Positions 23,282 through 31,777 of a DNA stretch of 64,000 nucleotides are shown here, in pieces. The notes beneath the pieces are model-generated. The model did not search any database. It was not told the DNA's origin and saw nothing but the letters and a program-made list of their open reading frames with translations. Made by a program: the position numbers and the translations under genes. Location: contig NZ_CP022603.1 of the NCBI RefSeq assembly GCF_002278035.1, forward strand, positions 1,617,501 to 1,681,500. Reading direction: 5' to 3'. Positions within the stretch are counted from its first letter, which is position 1. Each line of letters begins with the position of its first letter. Source of the stretch: Ochrobactrum quorumnocens (GTDB lineage: Bacteria > Pseudomonadota > Alphaproteobacteria > Rhizobiales > Rhizobiaceae).

Positions 23282-25414
23282 CTAAAGCTCGATAGGTACT
23301 GTCACCACGATCTTCAGGCCCGGATTGTTGTCGCGTTCTTCCATCTCTCCACCAAGCCCCAGCACAATGGCATTGAGCATTTTGCTGCCAAAGCCAGTCC
23401 TGTTGCGTGTTTTGCCCGAACCATTATCTGCCACCACCAGACGGACTTGATTGAAATGCTGATCGAGCGTTACACTTGTTGGTCCGGGAGCGCCATCATA
23501 AGCATATTTATTGGCATTGGTGACGAGCTCCGAATAGACCAGTCCGATATTGATCGCTCGGTCGGCATTGATCAGGACATGTGAAAGCTTGCTGGTATGG
23601 TGGCTGCGCCATTCCTCGCCCATCGACAGAAAGAGTTCGTGGGATAGTTCATCGAGATAACGGGCAAGATCGACCGATCCGACATAGCTGTCGGAATAAA
23701 GACGGCGGTGCACGAGCGCCACGGCAGCGATACGGCTGCGTGCATCGGTGAGATACTGCACGATCAACGGGTCGTCGGTTTCGCGCATCTGCATGCCGAG
23801 AAATGTCGAGACAAGCTGAAGGCTGTTCTGCACCCGATGATTGATTTCCTTCATCAGAAAATCTTTCTGTTCCAGAAGTTTGTCCTGTCGCTCCAGAGTT
23901 CTCTGCAATTCGCGGTTCAGTCTGTCGATCCGGCGGCGTTGATAGGCTTCATGAATGACGCGGCCGATCCGCTGCATCGCGTCAACCTTGTTGAAGTTCC
24001 AGTAGCGCGACCGACCGCGCACCTCTTCTGACCATGCTTCAAATGATGCGCGTGGCGTCAATGGTGCAGAGGCGGAACTGGATATATCCTTATGCGGGTT
24101 TCCGGCCCATTCAACGATCTGCACTTTTTCAGCGCGCGACCAGACGAGAAACACATCCTCATCCAGATGCAGCTTGAGCACTGCAATGCCGCTGGCAAGC
24201 GGTATGATATGCGCGGGAAGTTCTTTCTGACGACCAAATTCATGAGAATGGAAAAGCCCATCCTTGAACTTGTTCTGCATTATGCCGAGGATGGTACGAA
24301 GATCGGAAATGTTCGGCGACGTTCCAGATTTTGCGATCAGCTTGTCGTTTGAAACAACAGCAAAGCCATCTGCGAGCATCGTCTGGCGCAGGATCTCAGC
24401 GGTTTCGGTGAAGCGTTCCTCCAATGGTGCTTTTATTAGCAGCGCTTCGACCAGCCGGTCTTCATGCGAGCGAAGTCTGAGACGCTCACGAGCGTTCTCA
24501 GCCTCGTCTTTCGACTTGATCTGTCGGGCAAGGCTTGCAGCCAGTGCACGTGCAGCAGCGCGGGTCGCAAAGGGCATGGCGAGTGGCGTTGCGTTGTGGC
24601 AGGCAATCAGCCCCCAAAGAACCCCATCCTTGATGATCGAAACCGATGCACTCGCAGCCACTCCCATATTCTGAAGATATTGCAGGTGAATGGGAGAGAC
24701 GCTGCGCAATGCGACATCGCTCAGATCAAGCGGCTGTTGTGGCTCGTCCTCATACCATCTTAGCGGGGCAGATATGTATGAGGAATCCGGTATGACACGC
24801 ACACGATTGCGCAAATAAAGCGCGCGTGCCTGTTTGGGTATATCGCTTGCTGGAAAATGATGATTGAGAAATGTCGGATAGTTGTCATTGCCGTCTTCAG
24901 CCAAGACCACGCCCGAGCCATCTTCAAGAAATTGATAGATCATAACACGGTCAAAGCCTGTCAGTTTGCTGAAAGCCACGACAGATTTCTGAAGGAGGGT
25001 CCGGACATCCGGTGCCGCCTCAAACTGATGGGCGACCGTTTCAAGGCCTGAAAGCGATTGCTCGGGTGTCACGAACGACCGCAATGCCGGTTCGATTTCA
25101 ACGAGCAGATATTCATTCAGAATATGGCCGAGCAGATCAAAGGCTTCATCACCAATGATGAGTTTGCCAAGAATGATTTCATCAGCTCTTGGAGCTTCTG
25201 CAGCCATAGCCAGCACGTCAAACTGCAACAGATAATCGATGTGCTGACCGGGCCAAGCCTCGCCGAAATAGTTTTCGAGATGTCCGGCACCGCCGACGAT
25301 CTGGCCACTGGTCAGTTTCGCAACCAGTAGCATGCCATGAGGTTGAATAGATCCGGGTATGTGTATTGGTTCGCGGTCGCAGGCAGTCTGATCAAGCGGG
25401 CTGTCTAGCGACAT
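23282..25414 (-). CDS. Bacteriophytochrome sensor histidine kinase
   Basis: A 710-residue red/far-red photoreceptor kinase. The N-terminal Cys12 precedes REPIHIPGSIQPHG, the position where biliverdin is attached. The GAF domain has FPASDIPKQARALYLRN and the chromophore-pocket HLQYLQNMGVAAS. The PHY domain carries the tongue motif PRASF. The C-terminus is an HWE/HisKA_2-type kinase with EINHRVQNSLQLVSTFL (His phosphorylation site), an N box (ELVTNANKYAYDG) and DNGSG. Start at 25414 is chosen because AGAAGG lies upstream and the Cys falls at the usual place. It overlaps the heme oxygenase gene by 23 nt. No response regulator is adjacent. Confidence 0.93.
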   Translation of the reverse strand: MSLDSPLDQTACDREPIHIPGSIQPHGMLLVAKLTSGQIVGGAGHLENYFGEAWPGQHIDYLLQFDVLAMAAEAPRADEIILGKLIIGDEAFDLLGHILNEYLLVEIEPALRSFVTPEQSLSGLETVAHQFEAAPDVRTLLQKSVVAFSKLTGFDRVMIYQFLEDGSGVVLAEDGNDNYPTFLNHHFPASDIPKQARALYLRNRVRVIPDSSYISAPLRWYEDEPQQPLDLSDVALRSVSPIHLQYLQNMGVAASASVSIIKDGVLWGLIACHNATPLAMPFATRAAARALAASLARQIKSKDEAENARERLRLRSHEDRLVEALLIKAPLEERFTETAEILRQTMLADGFAVVSNDKLIAKSGTSPNISDLRTILGIMQNKFKDGLFHSHEFGRQKELPAHIIPLASGIAVLKLHLDEDVFLVWSRAEKVQIVEWAGNPHKDISSSASAPLTPRASFEAWSEEVRGRSRYWNFNKVDAMQRIGRVIHEAYQRRRIDRLNRELQRTLERQDKLLEQKDFLMKEINHRVQNSLQLVSTFLGMQMRETDDPLIVQYLTDARSRIAAVALVHRRLYSDSYVGSVDLARYLDELSHELFLSMGEEWRSHHTSKLSHVLINADRAINIGLVYSELVTNANKYAYDGAPGPTSVTLDQHFNQVRLVVADNGSGKTRNRTGFGSKMLNAIVLGLGGEMEERDNNPGLKIVVTVPIEL

Positions 25415-25997
25415 GGTTGAAAACCTTCTGATAATTGTACTCAAAGGCACCGAATGCGGCGATGGCTGCAAAAGTGCAACGCTCTTCATCGTCGTCATCG
25501 AAAGGCGTGATGTCGATTAGCTTAAGTGTCTGATGCCATGATCGTAAATTGTTGATTTGTCTGGCAAGATGCCGTGCACCGAACTCTCCGTTAAAGCCGA
25601 GTTTTATCACTTGATCCGCACGTTCCTGAGCGCGGATGGCGGAAGCCTCCAGCGCATAAAACGTTCCGATAATAGACGGCAAATCGACGGGCTCGGTTGT
25701 CCGCTTGAAGCGCAGTACATCTGAAATGAGGTCGCCGCCGAGATCGTCAATGTCACAGGCTAAGGTTGGTTCGAGCTTGCGTTCATTCCAATCTGGTACC
25801 AGCGCTTCGATATGGCTTGTTTCCAGCATCGATTCCAGAAGCAAACAGCTTGCGAGAGTGGCTTGCAAATAGCTTTTGTATGAAGCTTCCGATCCGAGCA
25901 TGGCCAGATCGCTGCACAATAAATCAATCCGATTATGGTGAGGAGCGGTTGCCGACTTCAATCGCCAATACCGTCCTGACATCGTTTTTTGGAACAT
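25392..25997 (-). CDS. Biliverdin-producing heme oxygenase
   Basis: A 201-residue all-helical protein of the bacterial heme oxygenase (BphO/HemO) family: it opens LKSATAPHHNRID with the proximal His region, and later has IIGTFYALEASAIRAQ. It should open heme to biliverdin, the chromophore of the phytochrome whose gene overlaps its 3' end, an arrangement known from other bphO-bphP operons. The distal GxxxG helix reads LGFNGEFGA here, a little diverged. The start at 25997 has no strong ribosome site; MSG at codon 6 is an alternative. Confidence 0.85.
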   Translation of the reverse strand: MFQKTMSGRYWRLKSATAPHHNRIDLLCSDLAMLGSEASYKSYLQATLASCLLLESMLETSHIEALVPDWNERKLEPTLACDIDDLGGDLISDVLRFKRTTEPVDLPSIIGTFYALEASAIRAQERADQVIKLGFNGEFGARHLARQINNLRSWHQTLKLIDITPFDDDDEERCTFAAIAAFGAFEYNYQKVFNHVARQPA

Positions 25998-26227
25998 TAA
26001 GGAAATTCACTCCGCCTCAGAAAGGATCATATGCTTGAGCAATATTCAGGCGCATGTCTCCGCGCGCAATAACGCAGTGGGCGGCTCTTTGTTCCAATTA
26101 ATTTAAGAGATAGCTGAAAATAAAGCCGCTTTACGCAGTACGCAAATTGCAAAAGCGACTGCTCAATGAAGGAAGCCAAGATAAGAGGTTGGGCGGCATG
26201 AAAGTCCCTACCGGAGCGGGGCAGTCC

Positions 26228-26527
26228 TCAAGCAGCTTCAAGCTCATGTATTTCTGCAAGTTCATCCTTAATCGCGGCAGCTTCCGTCTTAAGGTCATAG
26301 CTTGCTTGCATGTTCATCCAAAACTCCGGCGTAGTACGAAAGAATTTGGCAAGGCGCAATGCAGTATCAGGCGTCAAAGAGGTGTATTCTTTAGCCAAAC
26401 GCTCGATACGAGTGCGCGGAACATTCAGTTCTTTGGCGAGTGCTCCGGCACTCATATTAAGCGGCACGAGATATTCTTCACGAAGGATTTCACCAGGATG
26501 AACCGGGGGTAAAATACTGAGTGTCAT
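26228..26527 (-). CDS. higA: HigA-family antitoxin (orphan copy)
   Basis: A 99-residue HigA-type antitoxin: PPVHPGEILREEYLVPLNMS, then an XRE helix-turn-helix (SAGALAKELNVPRTRIERL) and the family-typical FFRTTPEFWMNMQASYDL. It normally binds HigB toxin and the operon promoter. In this copy the upstream higB is truncated and the operator palindromes are lost, so it is an orphan antitoxin that could still neutralise the HigB encoded at 42556-42837, whose own HigA is identical in sequence. Confidence 0.9.
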   Translation of the reverse strand: MTLSILPPVHPGEILREEYLVPLNMSAGALAKELNVPRTRIERLAKEYTSLTPDTALRLAKFFRTTPEFWMNMQASYDLKTEAAAIKDELAEIHELEAA

Positions 26528-26557
26528 AGGAACCTCCTATAGGTGTCCAACCGAGGA

Positions 26558-26704
26558 TCAGTGATAATCAACAATCTCGACCTGTTCAGCGCCTGCGTCT
26601 GTCCAAACGAAGCAAACGCGCCACTGGTCGTTAATTCTGATTGAATGCTGTCCCTGACGATCCCCTTTGAGTGCCTCAAGCCGATTGCCGGGAGGAGACC
26701 GAAG
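26558..26704 (-). pseudogene. 3' fragment of higB toxin
   Basis: The final 49 codons of a HigB/RelE-like toxin (RSPPGNRLEALKGDRQGQHS, RINDQWRVCFVW) are present and identical to the intact gene at 42556-42837. The first 44 codons and the promoter are missing; homology breaks at 26704. Confidence 0.85.
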
Positions 26705-27163
26705 GTTGCCGGTGTTTGAATGCCGTCAGAACTTGTAAGCAATTCCTAGCGTTGCGGGCCGCTGAGTTGCTGGCTCTCTAAGAAACCTCGACTGACCTCT
26801 CAGAAAGTCTGGGCTACGCTGGCCTCCAGTCGCGTTAGATTGTTGGCTTTACGCCCATTTGCCCTACACCTTTAACCAGGCAAACAAAAGCCCCGACAGG
26901 TTGTTAGACCGAACCGGGTGGCGCACCGGTGGAGATCAGAAGACGGACGATGCGCAAAGTGATCATCTCACAATCATAATGCAAGACAATTTAAAAACCC
27001 CGGCAAGCGAGGGCCGACCGGGGTATGCGCACCAGGGTTTGCAAGCTGAGGGGCTCGGGATGATGCGCAGGTAAATCATCTCACAATCTCAGGAAAACAC
27101 ACTGTCACTGCCCATCATTCGGTGGCGCTTAGTCGTATCTAATTTCAGGAAAACACACTGAAT
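26705..27163. other. Degenerate mobile-DNA stretch with small repeats
   Basis: No gene is supported. Visible structure: ACCCCGG (26997-27003) with CCGGGGT (27018-27024), a hairpin followed on the minus strand by a T-run; and the 16-bp direct repeat TCAGGAAAACACACTG at 27089-27104 and 27145-27160, the second just before a phage lysis-gene fragment. Confidence 0.5.
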
Positions 27164-27313
27164 ATGCACCTTGGCGATACCCGCCTCTTGATTGAGGCAG
27201 GTCGAGAGCATGGACTATTACGAAACCAGATGGCGTATGTGTTGGCCACGGCGTACCACGAGATTGCGCGCACGATGAAGCCGATCAATGAGATGGGCAT
27301 GCACCGGAGATGA
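27164..27313 (+). pseudogene. Fragment of phage endolysin-type glycoside hydrolase
   Basis: A 49-codon frame from ATG 27164 reads LGDTRLLIEAGREHGLLRNQ and MAYVLATAYHEIARTMKPI, the N-terminal helices of phage lysozyme/GH19-like endolysins, including the conserved ATAYHE motif with a catalytic-type Glu. It then stops; most of the enzyme is missing. It marks prophage debris left of the main element. Confidence 0.6.
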
Positions 27314-27745
27314 AAAGCGTCAGTTTGGCGAGGTAGCAAAGAGGCGATTGCCTGAATTGCTTTCATCGTCCGGCTTTGAGATGGAGCGGGGGTAATCCTA
27401 GGGCAGTATGGTCACGGATAGGTACGGGCGAACGCTTGAGGCATTTTAGTCGAAGTGGTTGATGTCGGCTTGATTTTGATGGACGAACAGCTTGCCCGCC
27501 TTTGGTGGGGCAAGCCCGAACGATGGTGCATGAACTGAAATCCGAAGCCAAAACGCATTCCAACGCCAGCCGCCGCGTTAGTACCTTTTAAGCTTGCAAC
27601 AACGGGAATGTTTAGTTTTGTGGAGCTTGCGGAGGCAGGGAAAAGCGCAGTGAAAGACCTAAACTGCGCGCCAGCCGAATTAGCGCAAAGCAGTGAAGGC
27701 TTTCGGTTTTAAGCCGCCGTCGACAAAGCGCGACAGTTAGGTCAT
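27314..27745. other. Intergenic stretch, nothing supported
   Basis: No gene is convincing. A CTTGCCC/GGGGCAAG hairpin is visible near 27500-27525. The stretch joins two gene fragments and is probably debris. Confidence 0.45.
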
Positions 27746-28084
27746 TCAGTCGTCAATCGCCTTCATGGTGTCTTCACCATAAAATCGGCTCGAATTCACG
27801 TCGGACGACACACGCCACGCCTGCAAAACGTCATCGTTCGCGGGCTTCAATAGGTCGACGCGCGGCTCAATAAGCCAAGGCTTCCAATCCTTTTCGTCGA
27901 AAATGACAGGCATGCGCTTGTGAATGCGCTCCATAAAGCCATTAGCGCCGCAGGTGATGATTGTGCAACTTTGAATTTCGTCGCCTGTCGCTCTGTCTTT
28001 CCAGGTGTTGAACCACCCGGCAAAGGTTAAAGGCCTGCCGTCTTTGGCCGAAATAGACCACGGCTTGCCCCTCCCGGTGAGGCT
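27746..28084 (-). pseudogene. C-terminal part of an SRAP (SOS-response-associated) peptidase
   Basis: About 112 codons read WSISAKDGRPLTFAGWFNTW, then SCTIITCGANGFMERIHKRM PVIFD, matching the C-terminal half of SRAP/YedK/HMCES proteins, including the conserved His region HKRMPVI. A stop codon at 28085-28087 and loss of the N-terminal MC- catalytic cysteine mean it cannot form the DNA-protein crosslink that defines the family. A short internal start at 27934 would give only 62 residues. Confidence 0.72.
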
Positions 28085-28229
28085 TCATCTGTTCTTCGAG
28101 TACGTTGCGAGCCATATCATAAATGAAGATGCAATCCGGATCGTCGACTTGACTGGTTTCTTTATGGAACGGGTCATTGTCGGACGAACAAAAAGACGAC
28201 TTCTGGCGCGCTGCATCCAAGCTATAAAG

Positions 28230-28247
28230 AGGCCCCCATGGGGGCCT
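28230..28247 (-). terminator. Intrinsic terminator of the deacetylase gene
   Basis: AGGCCCCCATGGGGGCCT is a perfect palindrome 4 nt after the deacetylase stop; on the minus strand it is followed by CTTTATAG. On the plus strand it is followed by TTCTTATTTC, so it may act in both directions. Confidence 0.65.
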
Positions 28248-28250
28248 TTC

Positions 28251-28952
28251 TTATTTCAGAATTATTCGCAACAACGCCTCAGCAATTGAATGCCTATATC
28301 TGATATACAGCCTTGGGATTCCGTATAGGTCATCATCGGGCTTGGAGCTCCTGCTTACTGTTGTCACCGCACTTTTATAACCAGCATCCCGCACCATTTC
28401 ACGATGGATGGAGTTGTTGCCACCATATGGATAACAAAAATTCGTTACGGGCTCTCCAAGTATGTCCTCTAATTTGAGCTTGGATTCCGTGATCTGTCGC
28501 CGCGCTTCGTGATTATCCGTTTCAGGCAAAAGAACATGGTCGAGCGTATGAGCCCCGACTTCATGGCCTAACGCGTTCCAGTCCCGCAGTTGCGATACGT
28601 TCATGCAAGGCGTGTCCGGTATCCTTTCCTTGCGATCCCAAATATTGCTACCACCTATCTGATTGGCCACAAAATAGTTTGTCGCAGTGAATCCGCAATC
28701 CGCGAGAACCGGAGCGGCGTTATCGAGTGTGTTCACGAAGCCGTCATCAAATGTGATAACCACAACTTTGCCTTGCTCCTCGCCGCGCAAGTACGGCCAA
28801 GCATCACGAACGGATAGCCCCTTATAACCAAGATATTTGAGGCATAACATTTGCCGCCGAAAGCTATCTGGGTGGACGAATAGACCCTGATAAGGGGCCT
28901 TTCTCTGAGGCAATGCTGCTATCTGATGATAAAGAAGAACAGGGACGGACAT
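28251..28952 (-). CDS. Polysaccharide deacetylase family protein
   Basis: A 233-residue NodB-homology carbohydrate esterase 4 protein. It begins VPVLLYHQIA, has the metal and catalytic motif VITFDDGFVNTLDNA (catalytic and metal Asp), the second motif HTLDHVLLPETD (metal His residues), and CYPYGGNNS. Such enzymes remove N- or O-acetyl groups from cell-wall or surface sugars. No signal peptide is seen, so a cytoplasmic or unusual export route is possible. It diverges from a glycosyltransferase family 25 gene at 29021, suggesting a small surface-glycan cassette. Confidence 0.88.
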   Translation of the reverse strand: MSVPVLLYHQIAALPQRKAPYQGLFVHPDSFRRQMLCLKYLGYKGLSVRDAWPYLRGEEQGKVVVITFDDGFVNTLDNAAPVLADCGFTATNYFVANQIGGSNIWDRKERIPDTPCMNVSQLRDWNALGHEVGAHTLDHVLLPETDNHEARRQITESKLKLEDILGEPVTNFCYPYGGNNSIHREMVRDAGYKSAVTTVSRSSKPDDDLYGIPRLYIRYRHSIAEALLRIILK

Positions 28953-29020
28953 GAAACCTCAATTGCACTAAAACTTGATACGTGACAATGAACGGAGAAG
29001 GTATAAAAGGTCAAAGCATT

Positions 29021-29842
29021 ATGAAATGCTATATTGTCAATCTTGATCGCGCGCCAGAACGTATGGAGCGCATGGCGAGAATTTTAAAACTGCAATCCAT
29101 TGATTTTGAACGTCTTGGCGCTATTGACGGCCGCTTATTTACTGATGATCAGATTGAAAAGTATCGAGCTCAACGCGAGCAGGGCAAGCCCATGACCGTG
29201 GGTGAGATTGCTTGCGCGGAGTCGCACATAGCAATTTTTAGGAGAATTGTTGAAAGCGCGGACGAATACGCAGTCGTGATGGAGGATGACTTACATTTAT
29301 CCAGCGATGCTGGCATTTTCATAAATTCAACAGCGTGGATTCCCACAGGGGCTGATATTATCAAGTTGGAAACAGTGAATGAGCCTACTATCGTTGCGAC
29401 AAAGGCGTTTAATCTAGACAACGATCGGAAGCTGGCCCGACTCGCCTTCAAGCATTGGGGCTCAGGTGCTTATGTGATCAGCAAAGCTGCCGCACGTAAA
29501 GCGCTACAAAACTACGTGGCCGGTTTGACACCTATTGATGATTATCTGTTTGACCCTACAGTCAATGATTTCTCGCTTTGGCAGATACAGCCAGCAATCG
29601 CTATACAAGACATAATTCTGATTAATGGAGCTACTCCACAAGCTGGGTATTTAGCGAGTGGCATGGAAAATGGACGGAAAGTAGCTTCGATTGCGAAAAG
29701 CAAGAAAGTGGGAGCTATGGCGCGCATTAAACGAGAATCATTGCGCTTTGTACGGAAAACCCGGCGTAGGCTCACTACCTTATGGGGCATCAGGGTGTCT
29801 CGGAACATTGAGCGGACAGTTATCAGCTACAGGGCCGATTAA
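29021..29842 (+). CDS. Glycosyltransferase family 25 (LPS/LOS sugar transfer)
   Basis: A 273-residue GT25 protein: KCYIVNLDRAPERMERM start, CAESHIAIFRRIVE, and the DxD-like metal motif MEDDLHL. GT25 enzymes transfer galactose or glucose to lipooligosaccharide. I chose the ATG at 29021 because the domain starts there and AAAGG lies upstream; the frame is open to 28982. The C-terminal 50 residues are basic (KRESLRFVRKTRRRL), perhaps membrane associated. AT-rich codon use differs from the chromosomal genes, consistent with acquisition. Confidence 0.88.
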   Translation: MKCYIVNLDRAPERMERMARILKLQSIDFERLGAIDGRLFTDDQIEKYRAQREQGKPMTVGEIACAESHIAIFRRIVESADEYAVVMEDDLHLSSDAGIFINSTAWIPTGADIIKLETVNEPTIVATKAFNLDNDRKLARLAFKHWGSGAYVISKAAARKALQNYVAGLTPIDDYLFDPTVNDFSLWQIQPAIAIQDIILINGATPQAGYLASGMENGRKVASIAKSKKVGAMARIKRESLRFVRKTRRRLTTLWGIRVSRNIERTVISYRAD

Positions 29843-29957
29843 AGCAGCCTTCATCGACCCGCCTAGGCTGTCTAAGACGATGCGTTCTTGTGGCGCTGGA
29901 ACTAGCGTCCTCCCCCGATTTTACGATAACCGAAAATCCGATCAATATTCAGTACAG

Positions 29958-29984
29958 CCGCCTACGGGCGGTTTTTTCTTTTTG
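29958..29984 (+). terminator. Strong intrinsic terminator
   Basis: CCGCC-TACG-GGCGG followed by TTTTTTCTTTTT, about 115 nt after the glycosyltransferase stop. It is a classic rho-independent terminator on the plus strand. Confidence 0.8.
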
Positions 29985-29995
29985 AAACGTACATC

Positions 29996-30127
29996 ATGGA
30001 CGAACTGCGGGCATATAACTCGTCGTTGCGAGACTGGCTTGCCCAAAAGCTTATGGATGACGCTCGTGGCGGCAGTACGTGGGGCAAGGTTGTGGAAGGC
30101 GCAACTGCTCGCATCCGATCTTCGTAG
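29996..30127 (+). pseudogene. N-terminal fragment of a phage protein
   Basis: A 43-codon frame begins MDELRAYNSSLRDWLAQKLM and ends at 30127. The opening resembles N-termini of large Rhizobiales prophage virion-associated proteins, but the frame stops early. It has no clear ribosome site. It may be the detached start of the gene whose C-terminus is at 45286-46095 (inference). Confidence 0.35.
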
Positions 30128-30231
30128 GCATACATGAACGACCTCCTTGATAGTCCAAGTTTTCGTCCGCACCCCCTCCATCAGTTCTCAGCGGCAATCA
30201 ACATCCGGAAGGCTATTTCAAGAGCTCCAGC

Positions 30232-30612
30232 CTATGTCTGGTTCAATTGCAGCATTGTCGCCAGCAGCTGAGTGCCCATTTCCTGCACAGATGTGCGGAT
30301 CGGTGCGCCCTGATTGCCGTAGATATCCCAGAATTGAACCGGGCAGGCGTCGGGGTTAAATGTCCCAGCCATTTCGGCATAGCGATCAGCAATAGCGCCT
30401 GGCTGGCCTTCAGCCGCGATTCCAGAAAGATCGCCTTTGATATCGGCTGCAAACACTGGCACGCCAGCACGCGAGAATTGTTCATTCATCGCCTGCATCG
30501 TCACGGTCTGACCGGTGCCGGTGGCCCCAGCAATTAGGCCATGACGGTTGGCAAGTTTAAGCGGCAAGGAAATCATGTTGCCAGATGTGGTATGTCCTAT
30601 ATCAATGTTCAT
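30232..30612 (-). pseudogene. N-terminal fragment of a HerA-like (DUF853) ATPase
   Basis: A 126-residue fragment: NMISLPLKLANRHGLIAGAT, then a P-loop GATGTGQT in which the catalytic Lys of GxxGxGKT is Gln, then FSRAGVPVFAADIKGDLSGI and ALIDGYAEMAG-like residues. Intact DUF853 HerA-like proteins are about 500 residues. The truncation and the P-loop change make ATP hydrolysis unlikely. A good ribosome site (TAGGGGG) precedes the ATG at 30612, so the fragment may still be translated. Its upstream neighbour is brnA. Confidence 0.75.
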
Positions 30613-30640
30613 GCTTCCCCCTACCCGATAAGTGTCCTGC

Positions 30641-31075
30641 CTAGAGCCCGACTGCCTTCCGCAGAGCATCATTCATACGCCCCTGCCAGCCTTTACCAGT
30701 GGCCTTGAAACGCTCGACAACATCTGGATCAAGACGGATCGTAACTGGCGTCTTGGTTCGTTCCAAGCGAGGCCTACCGCGAGCGGCAATCTCACGCTCG
30801 ATTTTTTCAGCCATTTCTGGAAAAACTTCTTTGAATGGCTTTGCCTGAGAAAGCTCCTCCGTTGTAAGCGGACGCTCCATTTCAGGATCAGGCCCAATCA
30901 GTTTTCCAGTGGCATCATCTACCCACCAGCCATCAACATCCTGATGCACGCCACCGGCTGTGATAAGGGCTTTCATTTCCTGATCGTACGTCTCCCAGCG
31001 GCGATGCAGTTCTGCTTCGTCTTCAAGCGTGTCACCTAGATCTTTGGTTATGAAACTCGGCCAACGTTTAGCCAT
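30641..31075 (-). CDS. brnA: BrnA-type antitoxin, without its toxin gene
   Basis: A 144-residue BrnA-family antitoxin with the conserved C-terminal ribbon-helix-helix (TKTPVTIRLDPDVVERFKAT, then GWQGRMNDALRKAV). BrnA normally follows brnT, neutralises the BrnT ribonuclease and represses the operon. Upstream, where brnT should be, only a short C-terminal-like tail overlaps the start codon, then an IS481 remnant begins. The module therefore looks disrupted, leaving an orphan antitoxin. The ATG at 31075 is chosen over one at 31093. Confidence 0.85.
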   Translation of the reverse strand: MAKRWPSFITKDLGDTLEDEAELHRRWETYDQEMKALITAGGVHQDVDGWWVDDATGKLIGPDPEMERPLTTEELSQAKPFKEVFPEMAEKIEREIAARGRPRLERTKTPVTIRLDPDVVERFKATGKGWQGRMNDALRKAVGL

Positions 31076-31148
31076 TGAGCAAGCTCCTTTCATCCTTACG
31101 TGCTGCTCGCATCGTTTCCTCGGTGGCTCCAGTTCTTCCTTCCGTAGG

Positions 31149-31451
31149 TGCTACGGCTCCTGCTACAAAGCCAAGGATTTTGCAAAAGCGTGCAAGGCAC
31201 TCAACCTCAAGCACATCCGCACAAAACTCTATACCCCAAAAACCAACGGTAAGGCCGAGCGTTTCATTCAGACCGCATTACGGGAGTGGGCATATGCTCG
31301 CGCATATTCATCCTCAGATATCCGCAAAGCATCTCTGCCAAACTGGACCCATATGTACAATTGGCATCGACCTCATGGTGGGCTAAAGTCAAAAACACCA
31401 ATCAGTCGCCTCGGGCTTAATCCAGACAACCTGTTGACGCTCCACAGCTAG
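31149..31451 (+). pseudogene. IS481-family transposase, 3' remnant
   Basis: The last 100 codons of an IS481/IS3-type DDE integrase: GSCYKAKDFAKACKALNLKH, then TPKTNGKAERFIQTALREWA with the final catalytic Glu, and WHRPHGGLKSKTPISRLGL to the stop. The 5' two-thirds are missing. The insertion or deletion joined it to the start of brnA and probably removed brnT. Confidence 0.82.
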
Positions 31452-31777
31452 GGCAAATGCGATGCATCGAGAAACGTTAAGGGACCGTATATGTCTTGCG
31501 TAGCCTGCGGGGCGCAGCACCCCAGATAATCGGCGAAGTTATTTGTTTAAAGGGGTTCCTCCCAGTAAAGGGGAACTACCTAACCTAAACTATTGAAAAG
31601 AAGCACTTCCAGTAGCACGAGCACACTTCTGAGACCTCTATTGGCTCGCAAAATCAGGGAACGTTTGGCGCTGTAGCCGCTGGCTTTCAATCGTCCGGTC
31701 AAAATGACTTGTCTTGACCAGTTAGCTTCTGGCAAAAGTGGATCGGATCACATTCATTTTCAGCTGGAAGTATTGTC
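31452..31777. other. Intergenic stretch after the IS481 remnant
   Basis: Contains the former right flank of the IS481 remnant and the promoter region of the gene at 31778. An AAAGGGGTTCCTCCC/AGTAAAGGGGAAC partial repeat is visible near 31547-31576. No gene is supported. Confidence 0.4.

Larger units (their letters stand above)
26190..26704. repeat. higBA direct repeat, copy 1
   Basis: About 515 bp here is repeated at 42188-42702 in the same orientation, 15,998 bp away, with only a few differences near its left end. It holds an intact higA-type antitoxin gene and the last 49 codons of higB. Homology stops abruptly at the GAAG at 26704. Confidence 0.9.

Noticed and set aside
27061..27160. Possible CRISPR-like repeats (TCAGGAAAACACACTG twice)
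   Set aside because: Only two copies, 40 bp apart between them, without further units, leader or cas genes.
27942..28220. 92-codon minus-strand frame at the SRAP fragment
   Set aside because: It overlaps the recognisable SRAP coding sense in another frame and has no family resemblance; probably a by-product of the truncation.
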